From positions 1 through 64,000 of the forward strand of contig JAQENU010000005.1 in assembly GCA_027676805.1 (NCBI GenBank): a stretch of 64,000 nt of DNA. Direction: 5' to 3'. Shown one piece after another: positions 17,452-27,397 of the stretch. Every line of letters starts with the position of its first letter. Position 1 is the stretch's first letter. A program made the translations under genes and the position numbers. A model generated the notes under the pieces. That model saw nothing but the letters and a program-made list of their open reading frames with translations, was not told where the DNA came from and did not search any database. This DNA is from Coprobacillaceae bacterium UN01-12pH3A. Lineage in GTDB: Bacteria; Bacillota_I; Bacilli_A; Erysipelotrichales; Coprobacillaceae.

Positions 17452-17647
17452 CTTTGTCACCTCTTTACTATATTATCAAAAATAAATATAAAATGTAACC
17501 CAAGTCTTAATAAGATAATGATTATTTGTGTGTTGATAGGTAGGGTTATTTATGAAAAATATAGCTTTAATGAGAAATACAGAATAGTTTAATTTGAGTA
17601 AGTTTTAAAAAAAGAAAGAATAAGTAGATAGGAGCAGGGGGAATTGT

Positions 17648-19693
17648 ATGAAAAAATATCCAATCTATCTGCAGGATGAGAATTACTCATGTGGGGCTTA
17701 TAGTATATATATGATCTTAAAATATTTTCATATTGATGACGAAGTGGATCATATTAAAGCGCTTTGTCGTCTCGATCATCATGGGATCAGCATGCAGGGG
17801 CTGATCGAATGTTTGAAATATTATCATATTGAAGCTAAGGGGTATGAGACGGATTTAGAGACTTTAAAAACGCATTTGCGCTATCCTTGCATTTTACATA
17901 CCCATCACCAAAACAGATCACACTATATTGTTTTATACCGTTATAAAGCTCCATATTTTATTTGTGGGGATCCGGCTGAGGGATTAGTCCGTTATACCTT
18001 AGCTGAATTAGGACAGCTTTATCAAAACAGAGCGATTATAATTCAGATTGTTGGACAGCCGCCTCAGACTGCTGCGCTTTCTTTTTATCGGTATGTCTGG
18101 CAGCAAATGAAGCAGAGACGTTCCTTTATTGTGAAAATAATGGCGATTTCCTCCTTGCTGTCTATATTTACTTTAATAATGAATACATATTTTAAGTATT
18201 TAATGGATATGCTGAATGAAAATATGAATACTTCACTTGTAAATGTATTTAGTATTGGCGTTCTTTTTGTTTTGATGCAGAAAGCCTTTTGTCAAAAGGT
18301 AAAGAATGACTGGATGATCACTTTTGAACAACAGCTGCAAACAAGCTTTGTCTATTCAACGATTGATCACTTATTATCATTGCCGATGGATTATAAGGAA
18401 CGTTATCTGCCACAGGAAAGCTTAAACAAGCTGCAGACCTTGCTTGAGCTGCCGCAATATTTGATCGAATGTGTAGAAAGTTTGTGTGTTGATGCCATTC
18501 AGATTATCTTGTTTTTTGCTGCACTTTATTGGCTGGCGCCGGCTTTACTGTCGGGCGTTGGCATTATTTTGATCTTAGTAATGGGACTAAGTTATTTTAT
18601 ATTGAAGCGGCTAAATAAAAAGGATAAGCAGAGTTTAGTTGATAATCAATATCTCATGACTTTGGCACATCATTACCTGATGCATGATAAAGATTACTCA
18701 GTATTTAAATTAGAGCGTACTGAAAAGCAGAATCGGGAGTCTTTCTTTGTTGAATATCTAAAGCATTTTAAAGAGAAGAAGAGGGATTTAAGTCATTATC
18801 AGATCATTGTTAATATGCTGCTTCAATTTATGAGTATTTTATTGTTCTACCAAGGCTATGGATTAATTCATTCTAACCGATTAACAATAGGGGAATTGAT
18901 GCTGGCTTATACATTGGTTTCGTATCTAGTTGACCCATTATTTAGAGCGATTCAATTAATTATTCAGGGTAAACGCATGGGAATGATTTTTGAACGCTAT
19001 AAAACACTGAATATAGAAAATAATGAGGGACAAGAAACAATACAGGGACCTATTAATACAGTTGCTTTTGATCATGTCAGTTTTGCTTTTGGCTATCGAA
19101 AACCGATATTCGAGCATCAGGATGAAGTGTTTTCCCATCATTTGCAGGTCATCGGTGATAATGGGAGCGGAAAAACTACTTTTCTTAAACTGATTACCGG
19201 GCAATTGAAAGATTATCGCGGGAGCATCAAATTAAATCAGGCGGAACTTCGGCATATTTCTGAAAGGGAGCTGAAAGAGAAAATTTGTTTTTTAAACGGG
19301 GAACCATTTATTGCGAACATTAATGTTCTCCAGTTTTTGACGGAAGGTATCGACCAGAGTGCTTTATATAAGCTGATGGGTAGGTTTTACTTAACGGAAC
19401 TCTACCCCTTGCTGACATGTTCCCTAGATGGACAAGGTCAGGGACTGTCTCAAGGACAGCTTCAGTTAATTGCTTTTGTGCGGGTGATTCTGCTTGATTA
19501 TGAAATGTATGTCTTTGATGAGGCGTTTAGTCATATGAGTGATTCTTTAAAACAGAAAGTAAAACAAATATTAGAGAGTGAAAATTTTAAAAATAAATTA
19601 ATTCTGGCAGTAGATCATCAAACAAATATTGTTTCTAATAGCGAAAGCTGTGTTATAATAAGCAAAGGAAGTATATATATAGGAGCGAAATAA
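17648..19693 (+). CDS. C39-peptidase-containing ABC exporter (bacteriocin/pheromone type)
   Basis: A 681-residue polypeptide. Residues ~1-130 are a C39 cysteine protease with Gln9, Cys15, His92 and Asp108, which in this family cleaves double-glycine leaders. A six-helix exporter domain (about 150-430) follows, then a compact ATPase with Walker A GDNGSGKTT near 502-510, a signature reading LSQGQ near 600, and Walker B ending in FDEAF near 624. The ATPase is short but its key residues are present. No double-glycine precursor was found next to it. Its stop lies 1 nt before the ybeY start. Confidence 0.88.
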   Translation: MKKYPIYLQDENYSCGAYSIYMILKYFHIDDEVDHIKALCRLDHHGISMQGLIECLKYYHIEAKGYETDLETLKTHLRYPCILHTHHQNRSHYIVLYRYKAPYFICGDPAEGLVRYTLAELGQLYQNRAIIIQIVGQPPQTAALSFYRYVWQQMKQRRSFIVKIMAISSLLSIFTLIMNTYFKYLMDMLNENMNTSLVNVFSIGVLFVLMQKAFCQKVKNDWMITFEQQLQTSFVYSTIDHLLSLPMDYKERYLPQESLNKLQTLLELPQYLIECVESLCVDAIQIILFFAALYWLAPALLSGVGIILILVMGLSYFILKRLNKKDKQSLVDNQYLMTLAHHYLMHDKDYSVFKLERTEKQNRESFFVEYLKHFKEKKRDLSHYQIIVNMLLQFMSILLFYQGYGLIHSNRLTIGELMLAYTLVSYLVDPLFRAIQLIIQGKRMGMIFERYKTLNIENNEGQETIQGPINTVAFDHVSFAFGYRKPIFEHQDEVFSHHLQVIGDNGSGKTTFLKLITGQLKDYRGSIKLNQAELRHISERELKEKICFLNGEPFIANINVLQFLTEGIDQSALYKLMGRFYLTELYPLLTCSLDGQGQGLSQGQLQLIAFVRVILLDYEMYVFDEAFSHMSDSLKQKVKQILESENFKNKLILAVDHQTNIVSNSESCVIISKGSIYIGAK

Positions 19694-19694
19694 A

Positions 19695-20156
19695 ATGGAA
19701 TTAGATATTGAAATGATTAATGAACTAGAGATGGATTTAGGTGAGTTTGAAGCCTTATTTAAAGAGATCGCTTTATATACATTTGATTATTTGAAGATTG
19801 AAGATGATATTGAATTTTCTGTGAGCATCATAGATAATGAACGCATTCATGAAATCAACAAAGAATATCGTCATATCGATCGGCCAACGGACGTCATTAC
19901 CTTTGCTTTGGAAGACGAGGAATCCCCTTATATAGAAGGCATGCCGCGCTTGTTAGGTGATATCTTTATCTCTTATGATAAAGCGGTAGAGCAGGCACAG
20001 GATTATGGGCATAGCATCAAACGCGAATTATGTTTCCTGTTTACGCATGGGCTGCTTCATTTATTGGGCTATGATCATATGATCGAAGAGGATGAGAAAG
20101 TGATGATGGCATTACAGGACACGATATTGAATACTATGGAAATTTTAAGAAAGTAG
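19695..20156 (+). CDS. ybeY: Endoribonuclease YbeY (16S rRNA maturation)
   Basis: A metal-dependent endoribonuclease involved in 16S rRNA 3'-end maturation and ribosome quality control. The metal-binding motif HGLLHLLGYDH (three His) is near residues 117-127, and the conserved RPTDVITFALE region is present. The 153-residue length is normal. In Bacillus this gene follows phoH and pgpH; here it is separated from phoH by about 17 kb and instead abuts a C39 exporter gene. Confidence 0.95.
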   Translation: MELDIEMINELEMDLGEFEALFKEIALYTFDYLKIEDDIEFSVSIIDNERIHEINKEYRHIDRPTDVITFALEDEESPYIEGMPRLLGDIFISYDKAVEQAQDYGHSIKRELCFLFTHGLLHLLGYDHMIEEDEKVMMALQDTILNTMEILRK

Positions 20157-20165
20157 GAAAACAGA

Positions 20166-20567
20166 ATGGATGCAAAGAAAAGAATCGAAAGAGCTTTTGC
20201 TGCTTCAAAGAAAGCTTATATCCCATATTCCCATTTTGCCGTAGGGGCAACAATTGAAATGAAAGATGGAACATGGTTTGATGGCTGTAATATAGAAAAT
20301 GCTGCCTATGGATCCACGATGTGTGCGGAACGTAACGCAATATATCAAGCATATTGTCATGGTTATCGTAAAGAGGATATCGCAACGCTGACTATTGTGG
20401 CTTATGGCAAAGAAGTGGTGACGCCTTGTGGTGCCTGCCGTCAGGTCTTAGCAGAATTAATGCTGCCGGAAACACCCATTATTTTAGCTAATCCGACAAA
20501 GCATTTGATAACTAATATCAAAGCACTATTGCCGGGAGCATTTTTAGAGGAGGATTTACATGTTTAA
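20166..20567 (+). CDS. cdd: Cytidine deaminase
   Basis: Converts cytidine and deoxycytidine to uridine and deoxyuridine in pyrimidine salvage. The zinc site is visible as CAERNA (Cys with catalytic Glu) and PCGACRQVL (two Cys). The 133-residue length is that of the homotetrameric form. It starts 9 nt after ybeY and its stop overlaps the start of era by 8 nt, so the genes are co-transcribed, as in Bacillus. Confidence 0.96.
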   Translation: MDAKKRIERAFAASKKAYIPYSHFAVGATIEMKDGTWFDGCNIENAAYGSTMCAERNAIYQAYCHGYRKEDIATLTIVAYGKEVVTPCGACRQVLAELMLPETPIILANPTKHLITNIKALLPGAFLEEDLHV

Positions 20568-21456
20568 ATCAGGATTTGTAAGTATTGTAGGAAGACCCAA
20601 TGCCGGGAAATCAACTTTGCTGAATCAGATGCTAAAAACAAAGCTCGCGATTATGTCCGATGTAGCACAGACCACACGTAATACGATTCAGGGGATTTAT
20701 ACCGATGAAGACAGTCAGATTGTGTTTATCGATACACCGGGAGTACATAAGCCGCAGGATCGTTTAGGTTCATTTATGAATACCTCAGCGCTGAATTCAA
20801 TTTATGGAGCAGATGTGATTTTATTTATTGCTCCGGCGAATGAAAAGATCGGCAAAGGGGATCATTATATCATCAATCGTTTAAAAGAAGCAGAAATTCC
20901 TGTTTATCTAGTATTAAATAAAGTTGATTTGCTGTCAAAAGAAGAATTGATACAAAAATTAATGGAATGGCAGGATCTTTTTCCTTTCAAAGAAATGATT
21001 CCAATCAGTGCCAAAACCGGCTTGCAGGTTGATCATTTGATCAGCATATTAAAAGATGATTTAAATGAAGGACCGAAATATTATGAAGATGACCAATTGA
21101 CCGATCATCCGGAACGATTTATCATCGCTGAATTCATTCGAGAAAAAATCTTACATTATACACATGAAGAGGTCCCGCATTCCGTCGCTATTCTTATCGA
21201 TAAAATAGAAGAAGATGAAAAAGAGCATCGTTTAGATGTTATTGCTTCGATTGTCGTGACCCGCGATTCACAAAAAGGAATTATTATCGGAAAGCAGGGG
21301 GCATTAATTAAGAAAATTCGATTAGCCGCACGTAAGGATATTCGTCAGTTTTTAGGAATGGATGTGGATTTAGATTTGTTTGTTAAAGTGGAAAAAGATT
21401 GGCGTAATAAAGAAAAATATTTGAAAGAGTTAGGGTATAACGAGGACGAATATTAA
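20560..21456 (+). CDS. era: GTPase Era
   Basis: An essential GTPase that binds the 3' end of 16S rRNA and assists 30S assembly. G1 is GRPNAGKS (residues ~11-18), G2 lies in the Thr region around TTRNTIQG, G3 is DTPGVH, and G4 is NKVD. The C-terminal KH domain contains GKQGALIKKIR. Length 298 is typical. The GGAGG site lies inside the end of cdd. The stop is immediately adjacent to the recO start (TAATG arrangement). Confidence 0.97.
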   Translation: MFKSGFVSIVGRPNAGKSTLLNQMLKTKLAIMSDVAQTTRNTIQGIYTDEDSQIVFIDTPGVHKPQDRLGSFMNTSALNSIYGADVILFIAPANEKIGKGDHYIINRLKEAEIPVYLVLNKVDLLSKEELIQKLMEWQDLFPFKEMIPISAKTGLQVDHLISILKDDLNEGPKYYEDDQLTDHPERFIIAEFIREKILHYTHEEVPHSVAILIDKIEEDEKEHRLDVIASIVVTRDSQKGIIIGKQGALIKKIRLAARKDIRQFLGMDVDLDLFVKVEKDWRNKEKYLKELGYNEDEY

Positions 21457-22178
21457 TGAATGAGACAACGACCCTTGCATTTATTTTAAAAACAATGCCC
21501 TATAAGGAAAAAGACCGTTTAGTTTATGCCTATACCAAGGAATTTGGACGATTAACCTTTATTGCCAAAGGGGTCAATAAAATGGAAAGCAAAAATGCAG
21601 CTGCGTTACAGGAATTGAGTTTGGTGGAAATGATGATTATTCCTAAAAAGGGAATCAGTCTTTTATTAAAGGCGACAATCGTGGATTTCTACCGTCATCT
21701 TAAAGAAGATCTGCAGCTTCAGATCTACAGCAGCTACATCAATGAATATGTTTATAAGCAGGAAGAGGAAAATGTGCCGGATGAACAATTGTTTAAACTC
21801 ATAGAAGACAGTTTTCAGGCGCTGCAGGTGGGTTATCCTCCTAAAATGGTATATGATTTATTCAATCTGGCAATGCTGGAAAGATCAGGGACTATTCTGG
21901 AAGTAAATCGCTGTGTCAGGTGTCAGGAGACTAAGCCGATCGCTTCTATCAGTATTGTTGATGGGGGATTTATCTGTGTTGATTGTCTGAACAAAAAAGA
22001 TCCGGTCTATTCTAAAGATGTATTAAAACTGTTTCGGCATATGCAGCTATTAACAATAAAAAATATAGATAAGTTAAGCTTTACAGAAACAACGCTGAAG
22101 GAAGTGACTCAAATTATTGAAACATTTGTAGAAGAATACAGCGGAATCTATTTTCAAACGAAGAAATTTATGACATAA
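21456..22178 (+). CDS. recO: DNA repair protein RecO
   Basis: RecO works with RecF and RecR to load RecA on SSB-coated single-stranded DNA. An N-terminal OB fold (about 1-80) and a helical part with a four-Cys zinc finger (CVRCQE...CVDC, about 148-176) are visible. It overlaps era by one nucleotide. The cdd-era-recO order is the classic Firmicute arrangement. Confidence 0.95.
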   Translation: MNETTTLAFILKTMPYKEKDRLVYAYTKEFGRLTFIAKGVNKMESKNAAALQELSLVEMMIIPKKGISLLLKATIVDFYRHLKEDLQLQIYSSYINEYVYKQEEENVPDEQLFKLIEDSFQALQVGYPPKMVYDLFNLAMLERSGTILEVNRCVRCQETKPIASISIVDGGFICVDCLNKKDPVYSKDVLKLFRHMQLLTIKNIDKLSFTETTLKEVTQIIETFVEEYSGIYFQTKKFMT

Positions 22179-22206
22179 TAGAAAACCGTAAAGAAAGGAT
22201 GAGGGT

Positions 22207-24030
22207 ATGAACGAATTTTTACCAATGAACGCTAAAGAAATGGAAGAACGAGGGTGGGAACAGCCTGATTTTGTTTACATATGCGGGGATGCTTATGTGG
22301 ATCATCCTTCATTTGGTGCTGCCATCATTTGTCGTACATTAGAAAGCCGTGGGTTTAAGGTATGTTTTTTGGCTCAGCCGGATTGGCATTCATTAGATGA
22401 ATTTAAACAGTTTGGAAAGCCTCGCCTTGGTTTTTTGATTTCTTCAGGCAATATTGATTCAATGGTCAATCATTACAGTGTTTCAAAACGCCGACGCAAA
22501 AAGGATCAGTATACTCCCGGCGGGAAAATGGGGAAGCGTCCTGATCGTGCGGTGATCGTTTATTCTCAAAAAGCTCGGCAGGCTTTTAAAGATGCGACGA
22601 TTATTATCGGTGGAATTGAGGCGAGTCTTCGCCGTTTGGCTCATTATGATTACTGGGATGACAAAGTGCGTAAATCAATTATCATTGATGCGAATGCTGA
22701 TCTTCTGTTATACGGTATGGGAGAAAACAGCATTATCGAAGTTGCAGAAGCATTAGACAGCGGGTTGGAAGCAAAATATTTAACCTATTTAGATGGAACA
22801 GTCTATAAAACAAAAGATATTTCTAATTTAAATGATTATATCATGCTACCTAGCTACGAAGAAATCTGTGAAGATAAGGCTGCTTATGCAAAAGGATTTA
22901 ATATTCAATATCAAAATACGGATCATTTCAATGCATCGATCTTGGTTGAACCCTATGATGGCTGGTATGTCGTACAAAATAGACCCAATCGTCCATTAAC
23001 TACACAGGAGTTTGATGATGCCTATGCTTTGCCTTATCAGCGTGACTATCATCCTCGCTATAAAGAAGCCGGTCATGTGCCTGCGATTGAAGAAGTGAAA
23101 TTCAGTCTTATTTCAAATCGAGGATGTTTTGGTTCATGTAATTTCTGTGCATTAGCTTTTCATCAAGGAAGGATCATACAAGCTCGCTCTCATGAATCGA
23201 TCATTGAAGAAGCAAAGAAAATTACTCAGGATCCACAATTTAAAGGATATATCCATGATGTTGGCGGACCGACCGCAAACTTCAGGGCGCCATCATGTCA
23301 AAAACAATTGGAGCACGGAACCTGTGTAGCCAAGCAGTGCTTATGGCCAAACGCATGCAAAAATATGGAAGTCAGCCATCAGGATTACATCGAATTATTA
23401 GATCAGCTGCGTTTATTGCCAAACGTGAAAAAGGTTTTTGTCCGTTCTGGGATTCGCTATGATTATCTAATGTATGATAAAGATGATACCTTCTTTAGAA
23501 AGCTGGTACAGAATCATATCAGTGGACAATTAAAAGTAGCACCGGAACATATCAGTGATCGAGTACTTGACAAAATGGGGAAACCACGCCGTGGTCTTTA
23601 TGAAAAATTTGTAAAACGTTATGAAGATTTAAATAAAGAGTATCATAAGAATCAATATTTGGTTCCTTATTTGATGTCTTCTCATCCGGGCAGTGATTTA
23701 GCTGCGGCTATCGAGCTGGCAGAGTATCTTCGTGATATTCATCATCAGCCAGAACAGGTGCAGGATTTTTATCCGACACCGGGAACTCTGTCGACCGCAA
23801 TGTATTATACAGGCTTGGATCCGCGTGATATGAGTGAAGTGTATGTGCCGCGCGATCCTCATGAAAAAGCAATGCAGCGTGCTTTGATGCAGTATCGTAA
23901 TCCTAAAAATTATGATTTAGTCTATGAAGCACTGATCAAAGCTAAGCGACAGGATTTAATCGGTACCGGGCCTAAATGTTTAATAAAGCCAAGAGGATCC
24001 CGATTTAAGCCGAGCTATTCTAAGCGTTAA
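22207..24030 (+). CDS. YgiQ-family radical SAM protein
   Basis: A 607-residue protein of the YgiQ family (UPF0313), function unknown. The 4Fe-4S cluster motif CFGSCNFC is near residues 306-313, and an N-terminal B12-binding-like domain contains the [13 protein letters not shown] region. The C-terminal part has [16 protein letters not shown], characteristic of the family. It sits between recO and glyS, a position not found in Bacillus. An AAAGGATGAGGG site precedes the ATG. Confidence 0.92.
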   Translation: MNEFLPMNAKEMEERGWEQPDFVYICGDAYVDHPSFGAAIICRTLESRGFKVCFLAQPDWHSLDEFKQFGKPRLGFLISSGNIDSMVNHYSVSKRRRKKDQYTPGGKMGKRPDRAVIVYSQKARQAFKDATIIIGGIEASLRRLAHYDYWDDKVRKSIIIDANADLLLYGMGENSIIEVAEALDSGLEAKYLTYLDGTVYKTKDISNLNDYIMLPSYEEICEDKAAYAKGFNIQYQNTDHFNASILVEPYDGWYVVQNRPNRPLTTQEFDDAYALPYQRDYHPRYKEAGHVPAIEEVKFSLISNRGCFGSCNFCALAFHQGRIIQARSHESIIEEAKKITQDPQFKGYIHDVGGPTANFRAPSCQKQLEHGTCVAKQCLWPNACKNMEVSHQDYIELLDQLRLLPNVKKVFVRSGIRYDYLMYDKDDTFFRKLVQNHISGQLKVAPEHISDRVLDKMGKPRRGLYEKFVKRYEDLNKEYHKNQYLVPYLMSSHPGSDLAAAIELAEYLRDIHHQPEQVQDFYPTPGTLSTAMYYTGLDPRDMSEVYVPRDPHEKAMQRALMQYRNPKNYDLVYEALIKAKRQDLIGTGPKCLIKPRGSRFKPSYSKR

Positions 24031-24066
24031 ATCCGGTTCTATTTTAAAATGTAATATAATATATTA

Positions 24067-24100
24067 GGGGGACAGCCATGGAAGCATGAACTGTCCTTTG
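24067..24100 (+). terminator. Hairpin after the YgiQ gene
   Basis: GGACAG (24070-24075) pairs with CTGTCC (24091-24096), and an inner CATG/CATG pair extends the stem; only three T follow. It is likely a weak terminator of the recO-YgiQ transcript. Confidence 0.5.
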
Positions 24101-24128
24101 TAATGTAAATAGGTACCCTTATAGTTGG

Positions 24129-24157
24129 TTGACAAAAGTGCGGGTAAAAAGTATTGT
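24129..24157 (+). promoter_or_regulatory. Promoter of glyS-dnaG-rpoD
   Basis: TTGACA (perfect -35, 24129-24134), a 17-bp spacer and TATTGT (24152-24157). The -35 overlaps TGGTTGAC, which is repeated in inverted orientation as GTCAACCA at 24178-24185. Confidence 0.6.
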
Positions 24158-24186
24158 AATAATTGAATTTTTATATCGTCAACCAT

Positions 24187-24217
24187 ATGCCTTTAGTAAG
24201 ACTAAATGGCATTTTTT
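24187..24217 (+). terminator. Intrinsic terminator in the glyS leader (possible attenuator)
   Basis: ATGCC-TTTAGT (24187-24197) pairs with ACTAAA-(T bulge)-GGCAT (24201-24212) around an AAG loop and is followed by five to six T. It lies between the glyS promoter and the glyS ribosome-binding site (24222-24232), the position expected of an attenuator. No T-box consensus (AGGGTGGnACCGCG) is present. Confidence 0.65.
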
Positions 24218-24239
24218 ACTTAGAGGAAGGGGTAATTTT

Positions 24240-25610
24240 ATGGCGAAAAAAGATATGGACGTATTAGTAGCACACGCAAAAAGCAGCGGATTTGTCTATC
24301 AGGGATCAGAAATCTATGATGGATTGGCAAATACTTGGGATTATGGACCACTTGGGGTACAAATGAAAAACAACATCAAGCAGGCTTGGTGGAAAAAGTT
24401 TATTCAGGAATCGCCTTATAACGTTGGGATCGATGCTGCCATTTTAATGAATCCACGTGTTTGGGAGGCAACGGGGCACATTGGCGGATTTTCTGATCCT
24501 TTGATGGATTGTAAAGAATGCCATACACGTCATCGTGCAGATAAATTGATTGAGGATTACGATCCTGAAATTCATAGTGATGGATGGTCAAACGAACAGA
24601 TGGAAGCTTTTATTCAGGAGCATCAGATTGTTTGTCCGCACTGTGGAAAATCGAATTTCACAGAAATCAGACAATTCCAATTGATGTTTAAAACTCATAT
24701 GGGAGTTGTTGAAGACGCTAAAAGCGTTGTATATTTAAGACCTGAAACTGCTCAGGGAATCTTTGTTAACTTCAAGAATGTACAAAGAACTTCACGTAAA
24801 AAAGTTCCATTCGGTATCGGACAGATCGGTAAGTCATTCCGTAATGAGATCACACCGGGAAACTTTATTTTCAGAACCCGTGAATTTGAACAGATGGAAA
24901 TGGAATTCTTCTGTAAACCAGATACAGATTTGGAATGGTTTGCTTATTGGAAAGACTATTGCTTTAATTTCTTGAAAAATATTGGAATTAAAGAAGAGAA
25001 TCTTCGCTTTAGAGACCATGAAAAAGAAGAATTATCCTTCTATTCAAAAGCCACTTCAGATATTGAATATGCTTATCCATTTGGATGGGGAGAATTATGG
25101 GGAATTGCAGATCGTACGGATTACGATTTGACAAGACATCAGGAATACTCTAAGAAAAATTTAGAATATTTAGATCCTGAAACTAATGAAAAATATTTAC
25201 CTTATGTCATTGAACCGGCAGTGGGAGTAGATCGTATGTTCTTAGCCGTTTTAGCGGATGCTTATGACGAGGAAGCCTTGGAAAATGATACACGTATCGT
25301 GATGCATCTACATCCGGCGATTGCGCCTTACAAAGTAGCCGTTCTCCCATTAACAAAAAAACTTTCTGAAAAAGCTACTGAAATTTATGGAGCTTTATCA
25401 AAAGAGTTTATGTGTGAATATGATGAAGCGGGACAAATCGGTAAACGTTACCGTCGTCAGGATGCAATCGGAACACCGCTATGCGTAACGGTTGACTTTG
25501 ATACGTTGGAAGATGAATGTGTGACTGTCAGAAATCGTGATACAATGGAACAAGTACGTATTAAAATTTCAGAATTGACACAGTATGTGAATGATTTTAT
25601 TAAATTTTAA
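24240..25610 (+). CDS. glyS: Glycyl-tRNA synthetase, dimeric (single-chain) type
   Basis: A class II aminoacyl-tRNA synthetase that charges tRNA-Gly. At 456 residues it is the alpha2 eukaryote/archaea-like form, not the alpha2beta2 GlyQ/GlyS form. Motif 2 ([14 protein letters not shown]) and motif 3 ([14 protein letters not shown]) are visible, with a CxxC...CPHC zinc insertion near 85-135 and the C-terminal anticodon-binding domain. The start at 24240 follows an AGAGGAAGGGG site; the frame is open upstream to 24129 but that part contains promoter and terminator. dnaG begins 22 nt downstream. Confidence 0.96.
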   Translation: MAKKDMDVLVAHAKSSGFVYQGSEIYDGLANTWDYGPLGVQMKNNIKQAWWKKFIQESPYNVGIDAAILMNPRVWEATGHIGGFSDPLMDCKECHTRHRADKLIEDYDPEIHSDGWSNEQMEAFIQEHQIVCPHCGKSNFTEIRQFQLMFKTHMGVVEDAKSVVYLRPETAQGIFVNFKNVQRTSRKKVPFGIGQIGKSFRNEITPGNFIFRTREFEQMEMEFFCKPDTDLEWFAYWKDYCFNFLKNIGIKEENLRFRDHEKEELSFYSKATSDIEYAYPFGWGELWGIADRTDYDLTRHQEYSKKNLEYLDPETNEKYLPYVIEPAVGVDRMFLAVLADAYDEEALENDTRIVMHLHPAIAPYKVAVLPLTKKLSEKATEIYGALSKEFMCEYDEAGQIGKRYRRQDAIGTPLCVTVDFDTLEDECVTVRNRDTMEQVRIKISELTQYVNDFIKF

Positions 25611-25632
25611 TTAAAAATGAGGAGGGGATGAA

Positions 25633-27387
25633 ATGGCAAGATTGAGTGACGCGAAAATCAGTGAGATACTGCAAAGTGTTGATATCGTTGACGTTATTTC
25701 ATTATACCTCCCTTTGCAAAAAAAGGGGAAAGACTATAAAGCGGTCTGTCCGTTTCATAATGATACCAATCCGTCTTTGTCGATTTCACCGGCACGACAG
25801 ATTTATAAATGTTTCGTTTGCGGAGCCGGAGGAAATGCTTTTACTTTCTTACAAGAGTATTTAAATATATCATATCTTGAAGCAGTTAAAAAAGTTGCCG
25901 AAATAGGCGGGATCGATGTCAGCGAATTAAATTTTAATACGCCGGCAAAAAAAGTGGATGAAAAACTTGTGCCGCTTTATACAATGCATGATGAAGCCAA
26001 CATGATTTTTCGCCATTTGCTGCATACAAAAACAGGCTTAGCTGCGCATGAATATCTGCAAAGCCGCCATATTAATGATAGTTTGATCGAAGAATTTGAC
26101 ATCGGTTATGCGGGACGCGACAATCAGCTTTACAAAGCCTTTCAAAATTTGGCTTATAAAGAAGTCGACATGGTGCGTTCCGGACTGATCATTGACGGTG
26201 AGCATGGTGCCTTTGACCGCTATCGTGACCGTGTGATGTTTGCTTTGCATGATGCAGACGGAAAAGTAATAGGATTTAGCGGGCGTGTGTATAAAGCCAA
26301 TACCGATGAAAGCAAATATATGAATTCACCGGAATCGGAAATCTTCATTAAATCAAAAACGCTTTACCATTATCATAAGGCGAAGGAGCCGATTAAAAAA
26401 GCAGGCTTTGTCTACTTGCTGGAAGGGTTTATGGATGTCATTGCATTAAGCCGCATTGGCATCAATAATACCCTTGCCATTATGGGAACGGCATTGACAA
26501 ATGAGCATATGAATATGATACGCAAGCTCAGCAATACGGTGTATCTTTGCTTAGATGGTGACCGTGCCGGTCAAAGTGCGGCAATCAAGTCTGCAAGGCT
26601 TTTGCTGGATCATCAGTTTAATGTGAAAATGATCAAACTGATGGATGGCATGGATCCCGATGAAATCTTAGAGCAATTCGGTGAGGAGACATTGCGCATT
26701 GCCTTAACTTCAACGATGGATCCGGTTGAATTTGAAATTCAGCATCTTTATGAAAACACGAATATGGCAAATCATGAAGAGACCCGTGAATTTATTCAAA
26801 GGTCCTGCCAGTTGATTGCCAATATGAGTAACCCTATCGATCGTCAATACTACATTGAAATGATAGCAACGCGATCAAATAGTGATCAAAATGTGATCAA
26901 GGAATTCTGGCAGTCTCTGCAAACCAATAAAGTTGTTCGTCCGCCGGCCATCAGTCCGGTTGTACGCAATGATTACAAGCGTTTAGACAAATATCAAAAA
27001 GCGGAACGTCATCTGCTGTTTTACATGCTGCACGATAAAAAAGTATGTGATCTTTATGAACAAAAGATTGGATTCATGTTTAATGATATGAATCGCATTA
27101 TCGCCAGCTATATCGTAGATTACTATCGTACAAAAGAGAAGATGATGATTGCCAGCTTTATCAGTTACATACAAAATACAAAAATGGTGGAATATGTGTT
27201 AGAAATCATGGATGAAAACTTACCCGAAGAAGTCGAGATGAAAGTGATCGAGGATTATATAGAAACCATAAAAATCAATACTCAGGCTAAAGAGATAGAA
27301 CAATTAAAACTACAGATGGCAAATGAATTAGATGCCTTAAAAAAAGCCGAACTCGCAGTGAAAATATTAGAGATCCAAAAAAATTAG
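25633..27387 (+). CDS. dnaG: DNA primase
   Basis: Synthesises RNA primers at the replication fork. The N-terminal CHC2 zinc-binding domain has [10 protein letters not shown] and CFVCGAGGN (about residues 40-68). The TOPRIM core shows EGFMDVIAL and LDGDRAGQ. The C-terminal helicase-interaction region is present, total 584 residues. GGAGGGGATG precedes the ATG, and rpoD follows after 10 nt, forming the dnaG-rpoD part of the macromolecular synthesis operon. Confidence 0.97.
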   Translation: MARLSDAKISEILQSVDIVDVISLYLPLQKKGKDYKAVCPFHNDTNPSLSISPARQIYKCFVCGAGGNAFTFLQEYLNISYLEAVKKVAEIGGIDVSELNFNTPAKKVDEKLVPLYTMHDEANMIFRHLLHTKTGLAAHEYLQSRHINDSLIEEFDIGYAGRDNQLYKAFQNLAYKEVDMVRSGLIIDGEHGAFDRYRDRVMFALHDADGKVIGFSGRVYKANTDESKYMNSPESEIFIKSKTLYHYHKAKEPIKKAGFVYLLEGFMDVIALSRIGINNTLAIMGTALTNEHMNMIRKLSNTVYLCLDGDRAGQSAAIKSARLLLDHQFNVKMIKLMDGMDPDEILEQFGEETLRIALTSTMDPVEFEIQHLYENTNMANHEETREFIQRSCQLIANMSNPIDRQYYIEMIATRSNSDQNVIKEFWQSLQTNKVVRPPAISPVVRNDYKRLDKYQKAERHLLFYMLHDKKVCDLYEQKIGFMFNDMNRIIASYIVDYYRTKEKMMIASFISYIQNTKMVEYVLEIMDENLPEEVEMKVIEDYIETIKINTQAKEIEQLKLQMANELDALKKAELAVKILEIQKN

Positions 27388-27397
27388 GAGGACCAAG

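Noticed and set aside
24031..24239. T-box riboswitch upstream of glyS
   Set aside because: Expected because glyS is often T-box controlled, but the AGGGTGGnACCGCG core and a glycine specifier stem are not present.
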